Source of the DNA: an uncultured Flavobacterium sp. | GTDB taxonomy: Bacteria > Bacteroidota > Bacteroidia > Flavobacteriales > Flavobacteriaceae | Length of the DNA stretch: 38,195 nt | Assembly (NCBI RefSeq): GCF_946481155.1 | Contig: NZ_CAMLMK010000016.1 | Span: 1 to 38,195, forward strand | Direction of reading: 5' to 3' | Part shown: one piece after another, positions 7,284 through 16,600 of the stretch | How the letters are laid out: every line of letters starts with the position of its first letter | Position numbering within the stretch: position 1 is the stretch's first letter | Program-made: the position numbers and the translations under genes | Notes under the pieces: model-generated | What the model was told of the DNA's origin: nothing | Database searches by the model: none | The model's input: the letters and a program-made list of their open reading frames with translations, nothing else

Positions 7284-10200
7284 TTACATATTTCTTCGGT
7301 ACTGCCCACCCACTTCAAACAACGCTGAAGTAATCTGACCTAACGAACAAACTTTAGTAGCATCCATTAATTTCTCGAAAATATTCTGATTATTAATCGC
7401 TGCATCCTGGATAATGCCTATCTGCTCTTCCACTTTATGTTTGTTGGCTTCGTGAAGGTGATCCAGCATTACGATTTGGTATTGCTTTTCTTCTTCAGTG
7501 GCACGGATAACTTCCGCTGGAATAACCGTTGGAGAACCTTTGGAACTTAAGAAGGTATTTACACCGATGATTGGGAATTCGCCTGTATGTTTTAATGTCT
7601 CGTAATACAAAGATTCTTCCTGGATTTTCGAACGCTGGTACATCGTTTCCATTGCACCTAGCACTCCTCCTCTTTCGGTGATTCTGTCGAATTCCGCTAA
7701 AACGGCATCTTCCACTAAATCGGTTAATTCTTCGATGATGAAAGAACCCTGGATCGGATTTTCGTTTTTAGCTAATCCTAATTCCTTATTAATAATCAAC
7801 TGAATTGCCATTGCGCGACGTACGGATTCTTCGGTTGGCGTCGTAATCGCTTCGTCGTATGCATTAGTATGCAATGAGTTACAGTTATCATAAATCGCAT
7901 ACAACGCCTGAAGTGTCGTACGGATATCATTAAAGTCAATTTCCTGCGCATGCAATGAACGACCGGATGTCTGAATATGGTATTTCAACATCTGTGCTCT
8001 TTCGTTGGCACCATACTTGTTTTTCAGTGCTTTCGCCCAAATTTTACGCGCCACACGACCGATTACTGCATATTCCGGATCGATACCATTCGAGAAGAAG
8101 AACGATAAGTTAGGTCCGAAATCGTTGATATTCATCCCACGGCTTAAGTAGTATTCCACGTAAGTGAAACCATTCGCCAAAGTAAATGCCAACTGTGTGA
8201 TAGGATTCGCGCCTGCTTCTGCAATGTGGTATCCTGAAATCGAAACCGAATAGAAGTTACGCACGTTTTCTTTAATGAAATATTCCTGAACGTCACCCAT
8301 CAGACGAAGCGCGAATTCTGTGGAGAAAATACAGGTGTTTTGTGCCTGGTCTTCTTTTAGGATATCCGCCTGCACCGTTCCACGCACCTGAGCTAAGGTT
8401 TTAATCTTAATATCGTTATAAACATCAGCTGGTAAAACCTCATCACCGGTCACTCCTAAAAGCATTAATCCCAATCCATCATTACCTGCCGGTAAATCAC
8501 CTTGATAATGAGGACGCTCTACGCCTTTTTTCTTATAAATTTCGTTGATTTTCGCTTCAACTTCTTTTTCTAAATCGTTTTCCTTGATGTATTTCTCACA
8601 GTTCTGGTCGATGGCAGCATTCATGAAGAAGCCTAACAACATCGGGGCAGGACCATTAATCGTCATCGAAACCGAAGTCATCGGATGGCTCAAATCGAAA
8701 CCTGAATATAATTTCTTAGCATCATCCAAACAGCAGATAGAAACTCCGGCATTACCGATTTTCCCATAAATATCAGGACGGATGTGCGGATCATTTCCAT
8801 ATAACGTTACACTGTCAAAGGCAGTAGACAAACGTTTTGCAGGCAATCCCGCGCTCACGTAATGGAAACGCTTGTTGGTTCTTTCCGGTCCGCCTTCTCC
8901 GGCAAACATACGCGATGGATCTTCTCCTTCACGTTTGAACGGATACAATCCGGATGCGAATGGGAATTCTCCCGGTACATTTTCCTGTAGGTTCCATTTT
9001 AGGATATCACCCCAGGCATGGTATTTTGGCAACGCTACTTTTGGAATTTGCGTGTGTGACAAACTCTCGGTGTGCGTAGCGATTTTTATTTCTTTATCCC
9101 TTACCTTAAACGAGTAAACCGGATTTTTGTACTTATTTACTTTTTCATCCCAGGTCAGGATGATTTCCCAATTGTACGGATCCAGGTTCATTTTCACGCG
9201 GTCGAATTCTTTTGTCAGCAGCGACAAAAATTCTTTTTTCTCCGGCGAATGATTTAAGGAATCTTCAACGATTCCGGCTTTATCAAGTTTTGGAATTCTT
9301 CCGGAAACCGTTTCTACCGTTTTGAAAATCCCGTATAATTTCTGTGCTACATCAACTTGTGAAAGTGCTGTTTCATCATACTTACGGTTGTTTTCCGCGA
9401 TTTCAGACAAATAACGCGTTCTGTGTGGCGGAATTACGAAGATTTTCTCGCTCATTTCACGCGTGATCTGGAAGGTCGAATGTAAATCGATCCCCGTTTT
9501 CTCTACAATCTTATCCATGATGGATTTGTAAAGCGTATTCATTCCCGGATCGTTAAACTGCGAGGCAATTGTTCCGAACACCGGCATTTTATCTGGATCA
9601 ACGTCCCATAAATTATGGTTACGCTGGTATTGTTTCTTCACATCACGGATCGCATCTAAAGCGCCGCGTTTGTCAAATTTATTTAAGGCTACCAAATCAG
9701 CGAAATCAAGCATGTCGATCTTCTCTAACTGTGTTGCGGCACCGAACTCAGGTGTCATTACATATAAAGAAACATCAGAATGATCCATGATTTCCGTATC
9801 CGACTGGCCGATACCCGAAGTTTCCAGAACAATCAAATCATATTTAGCCGCTTTCAGAACTTCAATGGCTTCCTGAACGTATTTTGATAAGGCTAAATTC
9901 GACTGACGGGTTGCCAAAGAACGCATATAAACTCTGGGGTTATTGATGGCGTTCATACGGATTCTGTCTCCTAATAATGCCCCTCCTGTTTTACGTTTGG
10001 AAGGATCCACGGAAATTAACCCGATGGTTTTCTCTGGGAAATCAATTAGAAATCGGCGAACCAATTCGTCTACCAAAGAGGATTTTCCTGCTCCACCTGT
10101 TCCGGTAATCCCTAAAACCGGTGTTTTGCTGTCCTGGTTTATTTTAGCAATTTTCTCTAAAGCCGGTTTTGCAACTTCAGGGAAATTTTCCGCTGAAGAA

Positions 10201-10709
10201 ATTACGCGTGCAATAGCTGTTGGATTCTTATCTTCTAAATGATTTACTTCACCATTCAATACTTCTCCCACCGGGAAATCGGAACGTTGTACCAAATCGT
10301 TGATCATTCCCTGCAATCCCATCGCACGGCCATCATCCGGAGAATAAATCTTCGTAATGCCATATTCGTGCAGTTCTGCGATTTCAGAAGGAAGAATTAC
10401 TCCTCCGCCTCCGCCAAAAATCTTGATATGACCTGCTCCTTTTTCTTTAAGCAAATCATACATGTATTTGAAATATTCATTGTGACCTCCCTGATAAGAC
10501 GTCATTGCAATCGCATTTGCATCTTCCTGAATTGCTGTATTCACTACTTCTTCCACACTTCTGTCATGTCCTAAGTGAATTACCTCAACACCAGTAGCCT
10601 GAATGATTCGGCGCATGATGTTAATGGCTGCATCGTGTCCGTCAAACAACGAAGCTGCAGTAACAATTCTAACTTTATTCTTTGGTTGATATGGGTGTAC
10701 CTGTTCCAT
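7284..10709 (-). CDS. icmF: Fused isobutyryl-CoA mutase IcmF (B12 domain, G-protein chaperone, mutase)
   Basis: This 1141-residue fusion has three parts in the IcmF order. A B12-binding domain (about 10-140) has [10 protein letters not shown] with His25 as the likely cobalt ligand, and a GGGGG stretch at 99-103. A MeaI/ArgK-type GTPase (about 195-420) has the P-loop GTGGAGKS (203-210), [26 protein letters not shown] and NKFD. The mutase large domain fills about 560-1141. By alignment with methylmalonyl-CoA mutase, the substrate-site Tyr and Arg are replaced by Phe591 (GLYPFKREG) and Gln790 (DQAQNT). That replacement points to isobutyryl-/butyryl-CoA rather than methylmalonyl-CoA. The enzyme needs adenosylcobalamin, and the built-in GTPase gates cofactor loading. 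The start is the only plausible ATG. It is often misannotated as methylmalonyl-CoA mutase. Confidence 0.93.
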   Translation of the reverse strand: MEQVHPYQPKNKVRIVTAASLFDGHDAAINIMRRIIQATGVEVIHLGHDRSVEEVVNTAIQEDANAIAMTSYQGGHNEYFKYMYDLLKEKGAGHIKIFGGGGGVILPSEIAELHEYGITKIYSPDDGRAMGLQGMINDLVQRSDFPVGEVLNGEVNHLEDKNPTAIARVISSAENFPEVAKPALEKIAKINQDSKTPVLGITGTGGAGKSSLVDELVRRFLIDFPEKTIGLISVDPSKRKTGGALLGDRIRMNAINNPRVYMRSLATRQSNLALSKYVQEAIEVLKAAKYDLIVLETSGIGQSDTEIMDHSDVSLYVMTPEFGAATQLEKIDMLDFADLVALNKFDKRGALDAIRDVKKQYQRNHNLWDVDPDKMPVFGTIASQFNDPGMNTLYKSIMDKIVEKTGIDLHSTFQITREMSEKIFVIPPHRTRYLSEIAENNRKYDETALSQVDVAQKLYGIFKTVETVSGRIPKLDKAGIVEDSLNHSPEKKEFLSLLTKEFDRVKMNLDPYNWEIILTWDEKVNKYKNPVYSFKVRDKEIKIATHTESLSHTQIPKVALPKYHAWGDILKWNLQENVPGEFPFASGLYPFKREGEDPSRMFAGEGGPERTNKRFHYVSAGLPAKRLSTAFDSVTLYGNDPHIRPDIYGKIGNAGVSICCLDDAKKLYSGFDLSHPMTSVSMTINGPAPMLLGFFMNAAIDQNCEKYIKENDLEKEVEAKINEIYKKKGVERPHYQGDLPAGNDGLGLMLLGVTGDEVLPADVYNDIKIKTLAQVRGTVQADILKEDQAQNTCIFSTEFALRLMGDVQEYFIKENVRNFYSVSISGYHIAEAGANPITQLAFTLANGFTYVEYYLSRGMNINDFGPNLSFFFSNGIDPEYAVIGRVARKIWAKALKNKYGANERAQMLKYHIQTSGRSLHAQEIDFNDIRTTLQALYAIYDNCNSLHTNAYDEAITTPTEESVRRAMAIQLIINKELGLAKNENPIQGSFIIEELTDLVEDAVLAEFDRITERGGVLGAMETMYQRSKIQEESLYYETLKHTGEFPIIGVNTFLSSKGSPTVIPAEVIRATEEEKQYQIVMLDHLHEANKHKVEEQIGIIQDAAINNQNIFEKLMDATKVCSLGQITSALFEVGGQYRRNM

Positions 10710-11100
10710 TTTATGGGTAATAAATTTGAGGTGGCAATTTACGCATTTATTAAAAAGTAATGACTTAAAAATTAAATTCTTCTGTAGAAAAACGAACCAT
10801 TATACCAGAAATAAATATTGACAAATTTTTAAGCTTAGATCCTAATCTCATCATTTGTCTCGCAGAATAAGCAGATCTCGGCAGATTTTTAAATTATGAA
10901 ACTTCAGAAAATTCCTTAATCTTTAAAATTTCGAAAACTATGTTCGCTTTAAATTCCAGTTAAAATCAAGATCTGCACAAAATCTGCCTGCAAAACCAAC
11001 GTGAATAAATCATAGCCTACCTGTAACAAAAAACTTTTTCATTCGTCTTGCTGTCATCCTTTGTCTGATTTCGTTGGGATACATCATCAAAATACGAACC
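10710..11100. other. Divergent intergenic region between icmF and the M61-like peptidase
   Basis: This 391-bp gap must hold the promoters of both divergent genes, but neither shows a clean TTG-N21-TAnnTTTG. A minus-strand TAAATTG lies near 10730, and a plus-strand CCTTTG near 11056 is only partial. The centre (10858-10991) carries a decayed inverted repeat, listed separately. No ORF is convincing. Confidence 0.6.
10858..10991. repeat. Decayed interspersed repeat with GCAGAT/ATCTGC inverted arms
   Basis: The left arm (10858-10890) has CGCAGAAT and two GCAGAT copies. The right arm (10966-10991) has two ATCTGC copies. The arms can pair with each other across about 75 nt of AT-rich sequence. From memory, similar AATCTGCG-rich intergenic elements are scattered through Flavobacterium genomes. 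The copy here looks degenerate, with several mismatches. Confidence 0.55.
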
Positions 11101-12579
11101 ATGAAAAAATATCTTTTTCTGCTTTGCGGAATGGCATTTTCTTTATCTTCCTTTTCGCAAAACAATACTGCCACGTACCAACTGGATTTCACAAAACAGC
11201 AACAACAACTTGTCCACATCAAAGCTGATCTTGAACTGACCCAAGCCAAAAACCGTTTCTTTATGATTACGCATCCTTCGGAGAAAAATCCGGATGGGGA
11301 AGCTAAATTTGTCAAGAACATTATGGCTAAAAACGTTAAAGGCCAAAAACAGACTCTTAAATATTTAGGCGAAGGTACGTGGGAAATCCAATCTCCGGAA
11401 AGCGGTTCCTTTGCGATTGAATATGATATTCTGTTACAGCACGATAGTGAAAACTGGGATCATTGCGGCGGTGTTGACGAAGTGGCGTACAAAACTCCGG
11501 AAGGTTTTTTCTTTACCGGATATTCACTGTTTATGGCTCCGGATATTTCAGCTTTGGGCGATGTGAAAAATGTTTCTGTTGCTTTTACTTTACCGAAAAA
11601 CTGGAAGGCATCAACACCCTGGATAAAAACCCTGAAAACGAATCATTTTACTGTCAATGAAGATTTGCGTTTTTTACTGAACAACTGCATTTTCGTTGGA
11701 ACCCATTATGAAAAAGAAATAAAATTAGGCGACTTTGACCTTTTGTTCGCATTGGGCAATTCGATGAAGCCGCATGAAGATGATTTTGTCGGCCTGATGG
11801 AACCTATTATTGAATCGACTACGAAAGTCTTCAAAGGTTCGCCGAAGAAAAAGTACCTTATCGTAGTTAATGAGAACAATCATATGACGGACGGCGGTGC
11901 GTTCCGAACGAGTTTCAGCCAGATTATCAAAGGAAAAGTCAACAAAAACAGCCGCACGAATTGGGGCCACATTATGGCGCACGAGACCATCCATCTTTGG
12001 AACGGACACACCTTAATACCGAAGGAACAGGAAGAATGGTTCAAAGAAGGCTTTACCGATTACCTGACCAACATCTTACTAACGCGCAATAAAATCATTG
12101 ACGAGCCGACATTTTACAAGCGTTTTGAGAATGTTATTACCAAATACAATATCATCCGTGATCTGATGCAGAATAAGGTAACGATTCGCGAATCCGGAAA
12201 TAACAAAGACCAAAACCGTTATTTAGTTTATGGTGGTGGAGAATTGGTTGCTTTGGCATTGGACATCGAAATCCGAAAAAGCACTAATAGTACCAAAAGC
12301 CTTGACGATTTGTTTGCTGAAATGTATGCGCAATTCGGGAGAACCAACACCCGTTATGAATTGGCCGATATCATCAAAATAACCAATCAGATTACGGAAA
12401 AGAATATGCAACCTTTCTTTGATGAGTATGTAACGGGCATGAAGCGAATTCCGGTAACAGAATACCTTGCTGAAATGGGTTTACAACTTGACGGCTATCT
12501 TGAAGATGTTTATATTTCCGCAGCTGAAAATCCGAATCCGCAACAATTGGCACTTAAAAAAGGAATTCTTGGATTATAA
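11101..12579 (+). CDS. M61-like metallopeptidase (glycyl aminopeptidase family), no PDZ domain
   Basis: This 492-residue protein has a signal peptide (MKKYLFLLCGMAFSLSSFSQ), so it acts in the periplasm or outside the cell. I start at the ATG at 11101 because it begins a good signal peptide; an ATG nine codons earlier would spoil it. The zinc site is HETIH (294-298) followed by WN, with Glu316 in WFKEGFTDYL 18 residues later. This HExxH-18-E spacing and the HLWN continuation match family M61. The ~270 N-terminal residues form the usual beta-rich M61 N-domain. Characterised M61 enzymes run to about 600 residues with a C-terminal PDZ domain; here the protein ends at 492, so that domain seems absent. 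It stands alone, with a terminator shared with the convergent DUF4494 gene. Confidence 0.82.
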   Translation: MKKYLFLLCGMAFSLSSFSQNNTATYQLDFTKQQQQLVHIKADLELTQAKNRFFMITHPSEKNPDGEAKFVKNIMAKNVKGQKQTLKYLGEGTWEIQSPESGSFAIEYDILLQHDSENWDHCGGVDEVAYKTPEGFFFTGYSLFMAPDISALGDVKNVSVAFTLPKNWKASTPWIKTLKTNHFTVNEDLRFLLNNCIFVGTHYEKEIKLGDFDLLFALGNSMKPHEDDFVGLMEPIIESTTKVFKGSPKKKYLIVVNENNHMTDGGAFRTSFSQIIKGKVNKNSRTNWGHIMAHETIHLWNGHTLIPKEQEEWFKEGFTDYLTNILLTRNKIIDEPTFYKRFENVITKYNIIRDLMQNKVTIRESGNNKDQNRYLVYGGGELVALALDIEIRKSTNSTKSLDDLFAEMYAQFGRTNTRYELADIIKITNQITEKNMQPFFDEYVTGMKRIPVTEYLAEMGLQLDGYLEDVYISAAENPNPQQLALKKGILGL

Positions 12580-12580
12580 A

Positions 12581-12613
12581 AAATAAAGACAGGTTTACAG
12601 CCTGTCTTTATTT
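12581..12613. terminator. Bidirectional terminator between the M61 and DUF4494 genes
   Basis: A perfect 13-bp stem (AAATAAAGACAGG / CCTGTCTTTATTT) with a 7-nt loop lies between the two convergent stop codons. Confidence 0.9.
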
Positions 12614-12618
12614 TTTAC

Positions 12619-13170
12619 TTAAATGCTTTCCGCTACAATTTCCGGATCAAACTCCATATGATCTATTACTTCTGCAACATCAGGTTTAGAAGCTTTAAGG
12701 GTATTGAACTTTTCCAATTGCTCCGATCTGTCTTCTTCACCGCTGAAATAAGGAAAAACATCCATGATAGGAGATTCCGAAATAGCCGGTACGGTATACT
12801 CTCCCATAGTATTTTTCATTGCTGTGATGGTGTTATCATAAGCTTCTTTCACATCGTTGGCCTGGACTAACAGATAAAAATTTGTCTTACGTTCTTTTCC
12901 GCTTTCTTCATCGTAAGCCAGTAAAGAAACTTTCGATTTGAACCAGCGGTCGGAATTCTCGAAAGGATGAATTTCAGCATAATTGGCTACTTTTATATTT
13001 GTGATTTTAAATTCTTCACTGACATAAGCCGCCATTTCTTCATTGATTCTGCTTTCGGCTTCCGTATAGGATAAAGCATCTACTAAATATGGTTCTGTGA
13101 TAACCTTTTGCACCCCCGTATCATCAATTTTTCTGTATTTTACTTTGCATTCATACCAAATTGCACCCAT
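12619..13170 (-). CDS. DUF4494 domain protein
   Basis: This 183-residue cytosolic-looking protein has no signal peptide or membrane segment. The opening GAIWYECKVKYRKIDDTG, the TEPYLVDALSYTEAESRI segment and NFYLLVQANDVKEAYDNT match what I know of DUF4494, a family confined mainly to Bacteroidota with no known function. Residues after ~135 are acidic and less conserved. It has its own -7 element (13194-13201) and converges on the M61 gene. No functional partner is visible. Confidence 0.8.
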   Translation of the reverse strand: MGAIWYECKVKYRKIDDTGVQKVITEPYLVDALSYTEAESRINEEMAAYVSEEFKITNIKVANYAEIHPFENSDRWFKSKVSLLAYDEESGKERKTNFYLLVQANDVKEAYDNTITAMKNTMGEYTVPAISESPIMDVFPYFSGEEDRSEQLEKFNTLKASKPDVAEVIDHMEFDPEIVAESI

Positions 13171-13193
13171 AACGATTATTTTTTTAAGGATGG

Positions 13194-13201
13194 CAAAGTT
13201 A
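13194..13201 (-). promoter_or_regulatory. Likely -7 element of the DUF4494 gene
   Basis: The minus strand reads TAACTTTG, a full match to TAnnTTTG, 24 nt before the ATG. A -33 TTG is present only at a longer spacing of about 29 nt. Confidence 0.4.
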
Positions 13202-13338
13202 AATTTTTAAAGAAACCGGAGGCGTAATTTCAAAAATAGATATTCACAATTCTCGGTTTGTTAGGCAAATCACCTTTTCCCTTCGCCATTTTTTGCGTAT
13301 CTTTAAACTGTCTAACAACAACTTAAAATACAAATCAT

Positions 13339-13590
13339 ATGGCAACTTATAATCAATCTGAATGGACAGAACTCAACCATAGTCTGTATAAAAGTTTTCT
13401 TTTTGCTGATTTTTCCGAAGCCTTTGGTTTTATGACCCGGGTAGCGCTTCTGGCACAGCAACTTGATCATCATCCTACATGGACAAATACCTGGAATAAG
13501 GTTGAAATTTGGTTATCGACGCATTCTGAAGGAAATGTTGTTACTGAGAAGGACAGGGAATTGGCTTCCAAAATCGACCGGTTGATCTGA
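13339..13590 (+). CDS. Short pterin-4a-carbinolamine dehydratase (PCD/DCoH)
   Basis: This 83-residue protein carries the PCD signature QQLDHHPTWTNTWNKVEIWLSTHSEG. It has the His-His pair and the downstream W/N/V positions of the active site, followed by VTEKD. The family dehydrates 4a-hydroxytetrahydrobiopterin in pterin recycling. It is shorter than the usual ~95-110 residues, and the loss is at the N-terminus. The usual GLTxxD turn reads NVVTEKD. No in-frame upstream extension with a better start was seen. No aromatic amino acid hydroxylase gene is in the window. A TATCTTTA at 13298-13305 may be its -7 element. Promoter distance and the motif both support a real gene. Confidence 0.85.
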   Translation: MATYNQSEWTELNHSLYKSFLFADFSEAFGFMTRVALLAQQLDHHPTWTNTWNKVEIWLSTHSEGNVVTEKDRELASKIDRLI

Positions 13591-13614
13591 TTGATTTCCT
13601 AAAATACTAAACAT

Positions 13615-13655
13615 AAAAAAACGCTGTAAAAATCTAAGTTCTACAGCGTTTTTTA
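13615..13655. terminator. Bidirectional terminator between PCD and the fibre protein gene
   Basis: Stem AAAACGCTGTA / TACAGCGTTTT around a 13-nt loop, with A and T flanks. It serves the convergent PCD (plus) and fibre (minus) genes. Confidence 0.85.
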
Positions 13656-13674
13656 TTTGTTTTTTCAGCGATCC

Positions 13675-16600
13675 TTATTTTGAATTAGTGCTGATGGTAT
13701 TGTTGAACATGCTTTTTATCTGATTAATGTCAGCTTCCGTTTTCGTTAAGCGCTCATTCATATCGGTATTTTCAGCTTTCAGGCCGCGAATCTGAGCTTC
13801 CTGTTGGTTGATGATTTTGATAAGCTCCTGTGTAGCGGAAATATTCAGTGTGGAAAGCGCCTCATAATCAACAGTATGAAAATCGTTTACTTCACGTCCG
13901 AAAACGAATACTTTCCCCTCATCTTTCACTGCAACATTGAAGCCATATTCATCAGCCTGCAACACTGTCACAAGTTCTGTCCTGTTATCGAAAACCAATT
14001 TCACGCGGTCTCCTTTTTGAAGGGTGTTTTTCAGGATTACTCTTCCGTCTTTAATTTTTGCAATGGTATAAATATCCGGAATCACATCTGTAATGGTAGC
14101 TACAGCCTGTGGGTATACCTTTTCAACCTGTTGTGCAATAACTTTTTTATTAATTCCCATTCCTTTTCCGATGGAATCCTTGAAGGTATAATCAGTAATT
14201 TCGATTTTATTTAGGGTCTCAAGGTCTTTTGCGCTGTTGGATATTCCTTTGATATCTTTAATCCTTGCATCAGAGAAGGCGTTGAATTCTGTAGCTGCTA
14301 TCCTTCCAGTTGTATAAAGTGAGTAACCTGCAGTCGAATTGGTTAGACCCACCGTTCCGGCACTGTTCAGGTAAGCATATGTCTGGAAAGAATTTTGTGT
14401 CCCATTGATGACTACTTTGGCTTGGGTTACAGAATTGGTTCCGATACCCACATTTCCTCCGCCTGTTACCATTTGAATATTCCCGGTATTATCGGAATTG
14501 AGCTCCAACACGCCAGTTCCTTTACTTCTGACCTGCAATCCAAGATCTGCTGGTGTATTAGCTCCGTTTGGATAGATTGTAGACCTGGTCAAGCTATTCA
14601 TCTCGATATCTGCATTCCCACCAGCACTGCTTGGCATAATTGATCCAACGACTTCAAGTGGGGCACGCGGCGTTGTCGTACCGATTCCTACCCTACCGTT
14701 TCCTTCACCATCAATTGTCATCACCTTTTTTGTTCCGATAGTCCCTACGGCATCCGTACCAAAATCCCATACGGTAAAATCGATCGCATTCCCTGTATCC
14801 GAACCTGACATATGGCGCGATTTGATGGAGTGCATGTAAGTATTAGTGCCACTGTATCCGAAGGCAATTTGCGAGGAGTTGAAGGCATTATTATTGTTTC
14901 CGCTGCGAAGCAATAGTGAATTTGTACCTGAGTTGTGGCCATAGACATCAAGATAGGCAGCTGGTGCCGACACCCCAATTCCCATAAAACCGCCACTTGT
15001 AAATCTGGCGCGTTCGGCATTATTAGTCTTGAATACAAAATCGATTGCATCGGTTGTGCCTAAGAAATTGGTTCCCGCTACCGTTCCGGCATTCCCGCTT
15101 AAGGCCCATGCATTTGTTGTAGGTACACTTCCCCAAACTCCGGTTCCTAATAAAACCTGTGACGCTGTCCCCCCGGCAAGTGGCGTAAGAGTTCCGTTGG
15201 CATCCGCCTGAACTACCCTTGTACCGGTTCCGGCAAGTGACGAGGTGCGTACATTACCAACAACCTCCAGTTCTTCAGCAGGAGCTGTAGTTCCTATTCC
15301 GACTTTAACCGCATTAGCGCCTGTGCCTCCTAAAACCATGCTGTTACTTGCGGCTACTTTAGCATTATAACCAATAGCAGTGGCGTTGGTAAGTGCTCCT
15401 GAGCTTACGTCTGCATTAAAACCAAGAGCGGTATTATTGGTTCCCGTAGTATTGGCGTTAAGCGCACTTGTTCCGAATGCCGAATTGCCGACTCCGGTTG
15501 TGTTGTTTTGAAGTGAAAAATATCCAAATGCAGCAATATCGTTCCCTGTGGTATTCAAATTCCCGGCCTGATATCCGGCAACTGTGTTCCTGCTTCCCAA
15601 AGTCGTGCTTTCCAAAGCGCGGGCTCCAACTGCTGTATTGTTACTCGCTGCGGTGCTACTGTTCAAAGCTATACGCCCTACAGCGGTATTATTGTTCCCT
15701 GTTGTGTTGGCATTCAGTGCATGCGCGCCAATTCCTGTGTTAAATGCACCCGTGGTGTTTACACCCAATGCACTATTTCCGTTTGCGACATTGTCGTACC
15801 CGGTAGTATTTAATCTCATTGCATTAGATCCGGTAGCTGTATTGTATGACCCTGTGGTATTTGTTTGTAAGCTTCGGTAGCCTAATCCGACATTATCAGT
15901 TCCTGTTGTGTTTGCATTACCTGCCTGATATCCGATGAATGCATTGATATTATTAGTCAGATCATCATTTGCTCCTGCACCTTCACCTACAAAAACAGAT
16001 TGCCCGGTGTTCAACGTTTCAATCTGGCCTTTGTTTGTTATTCTTGTACGGATAACATTATTAGTACGGATATCTAAAGCCTGGTTGTCCGTTGTTCCGA
16101 TGAAGTTCGTGCCGTTAACTGTGCCTGCATTACCTGTAAGCGACCAGTCATTTGTTAGTCCTGGCACAGTACCCCAAACACCTGTTCCCAATAAAACCTG
16201 CGCTGCTGTTCCTGCGGCTAAAGGCGTTAAAGTTCCGTTGGTATCTGCCTGCACCATTCTTGTTCCGGTACCCGCCAGTGAAGAAGTGCGGACATCACCA
16301 ACAACCTCAAGCTCTTCAGCAGGGGCAGTAGTTCCTATTCCGACTTTTACTGCATCAACGCCTGTTCCCCCTAAAACCATACTGTTACTGGCGGCTACTT
16401 TGGCATTGTAACCTATTGCCGCGGCATTAGTAAGTGCTGCACTCGTAACATCAGCGTTGGTTCCTAAAGCAAGATTGTTTGACCCTGTATTGTTGGTCCC
16501 CAAGGCATTTATACCCAAAGCCACATTATTATTTCCTGTTGTATTGGAAGATATTGCCTGGAAGCCCACAGCAGTGTTATTTGCACCTGTAGTGTTATCG

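Noticed and set aside
10710..11100. tRNA or riboswitch (for example a cobalamin riboswitch) upstream of icmF
   Set aside because: No cloverleaf and no B12-box-like conserved core could be found; only AT-rich sequence and the decayed repeat.
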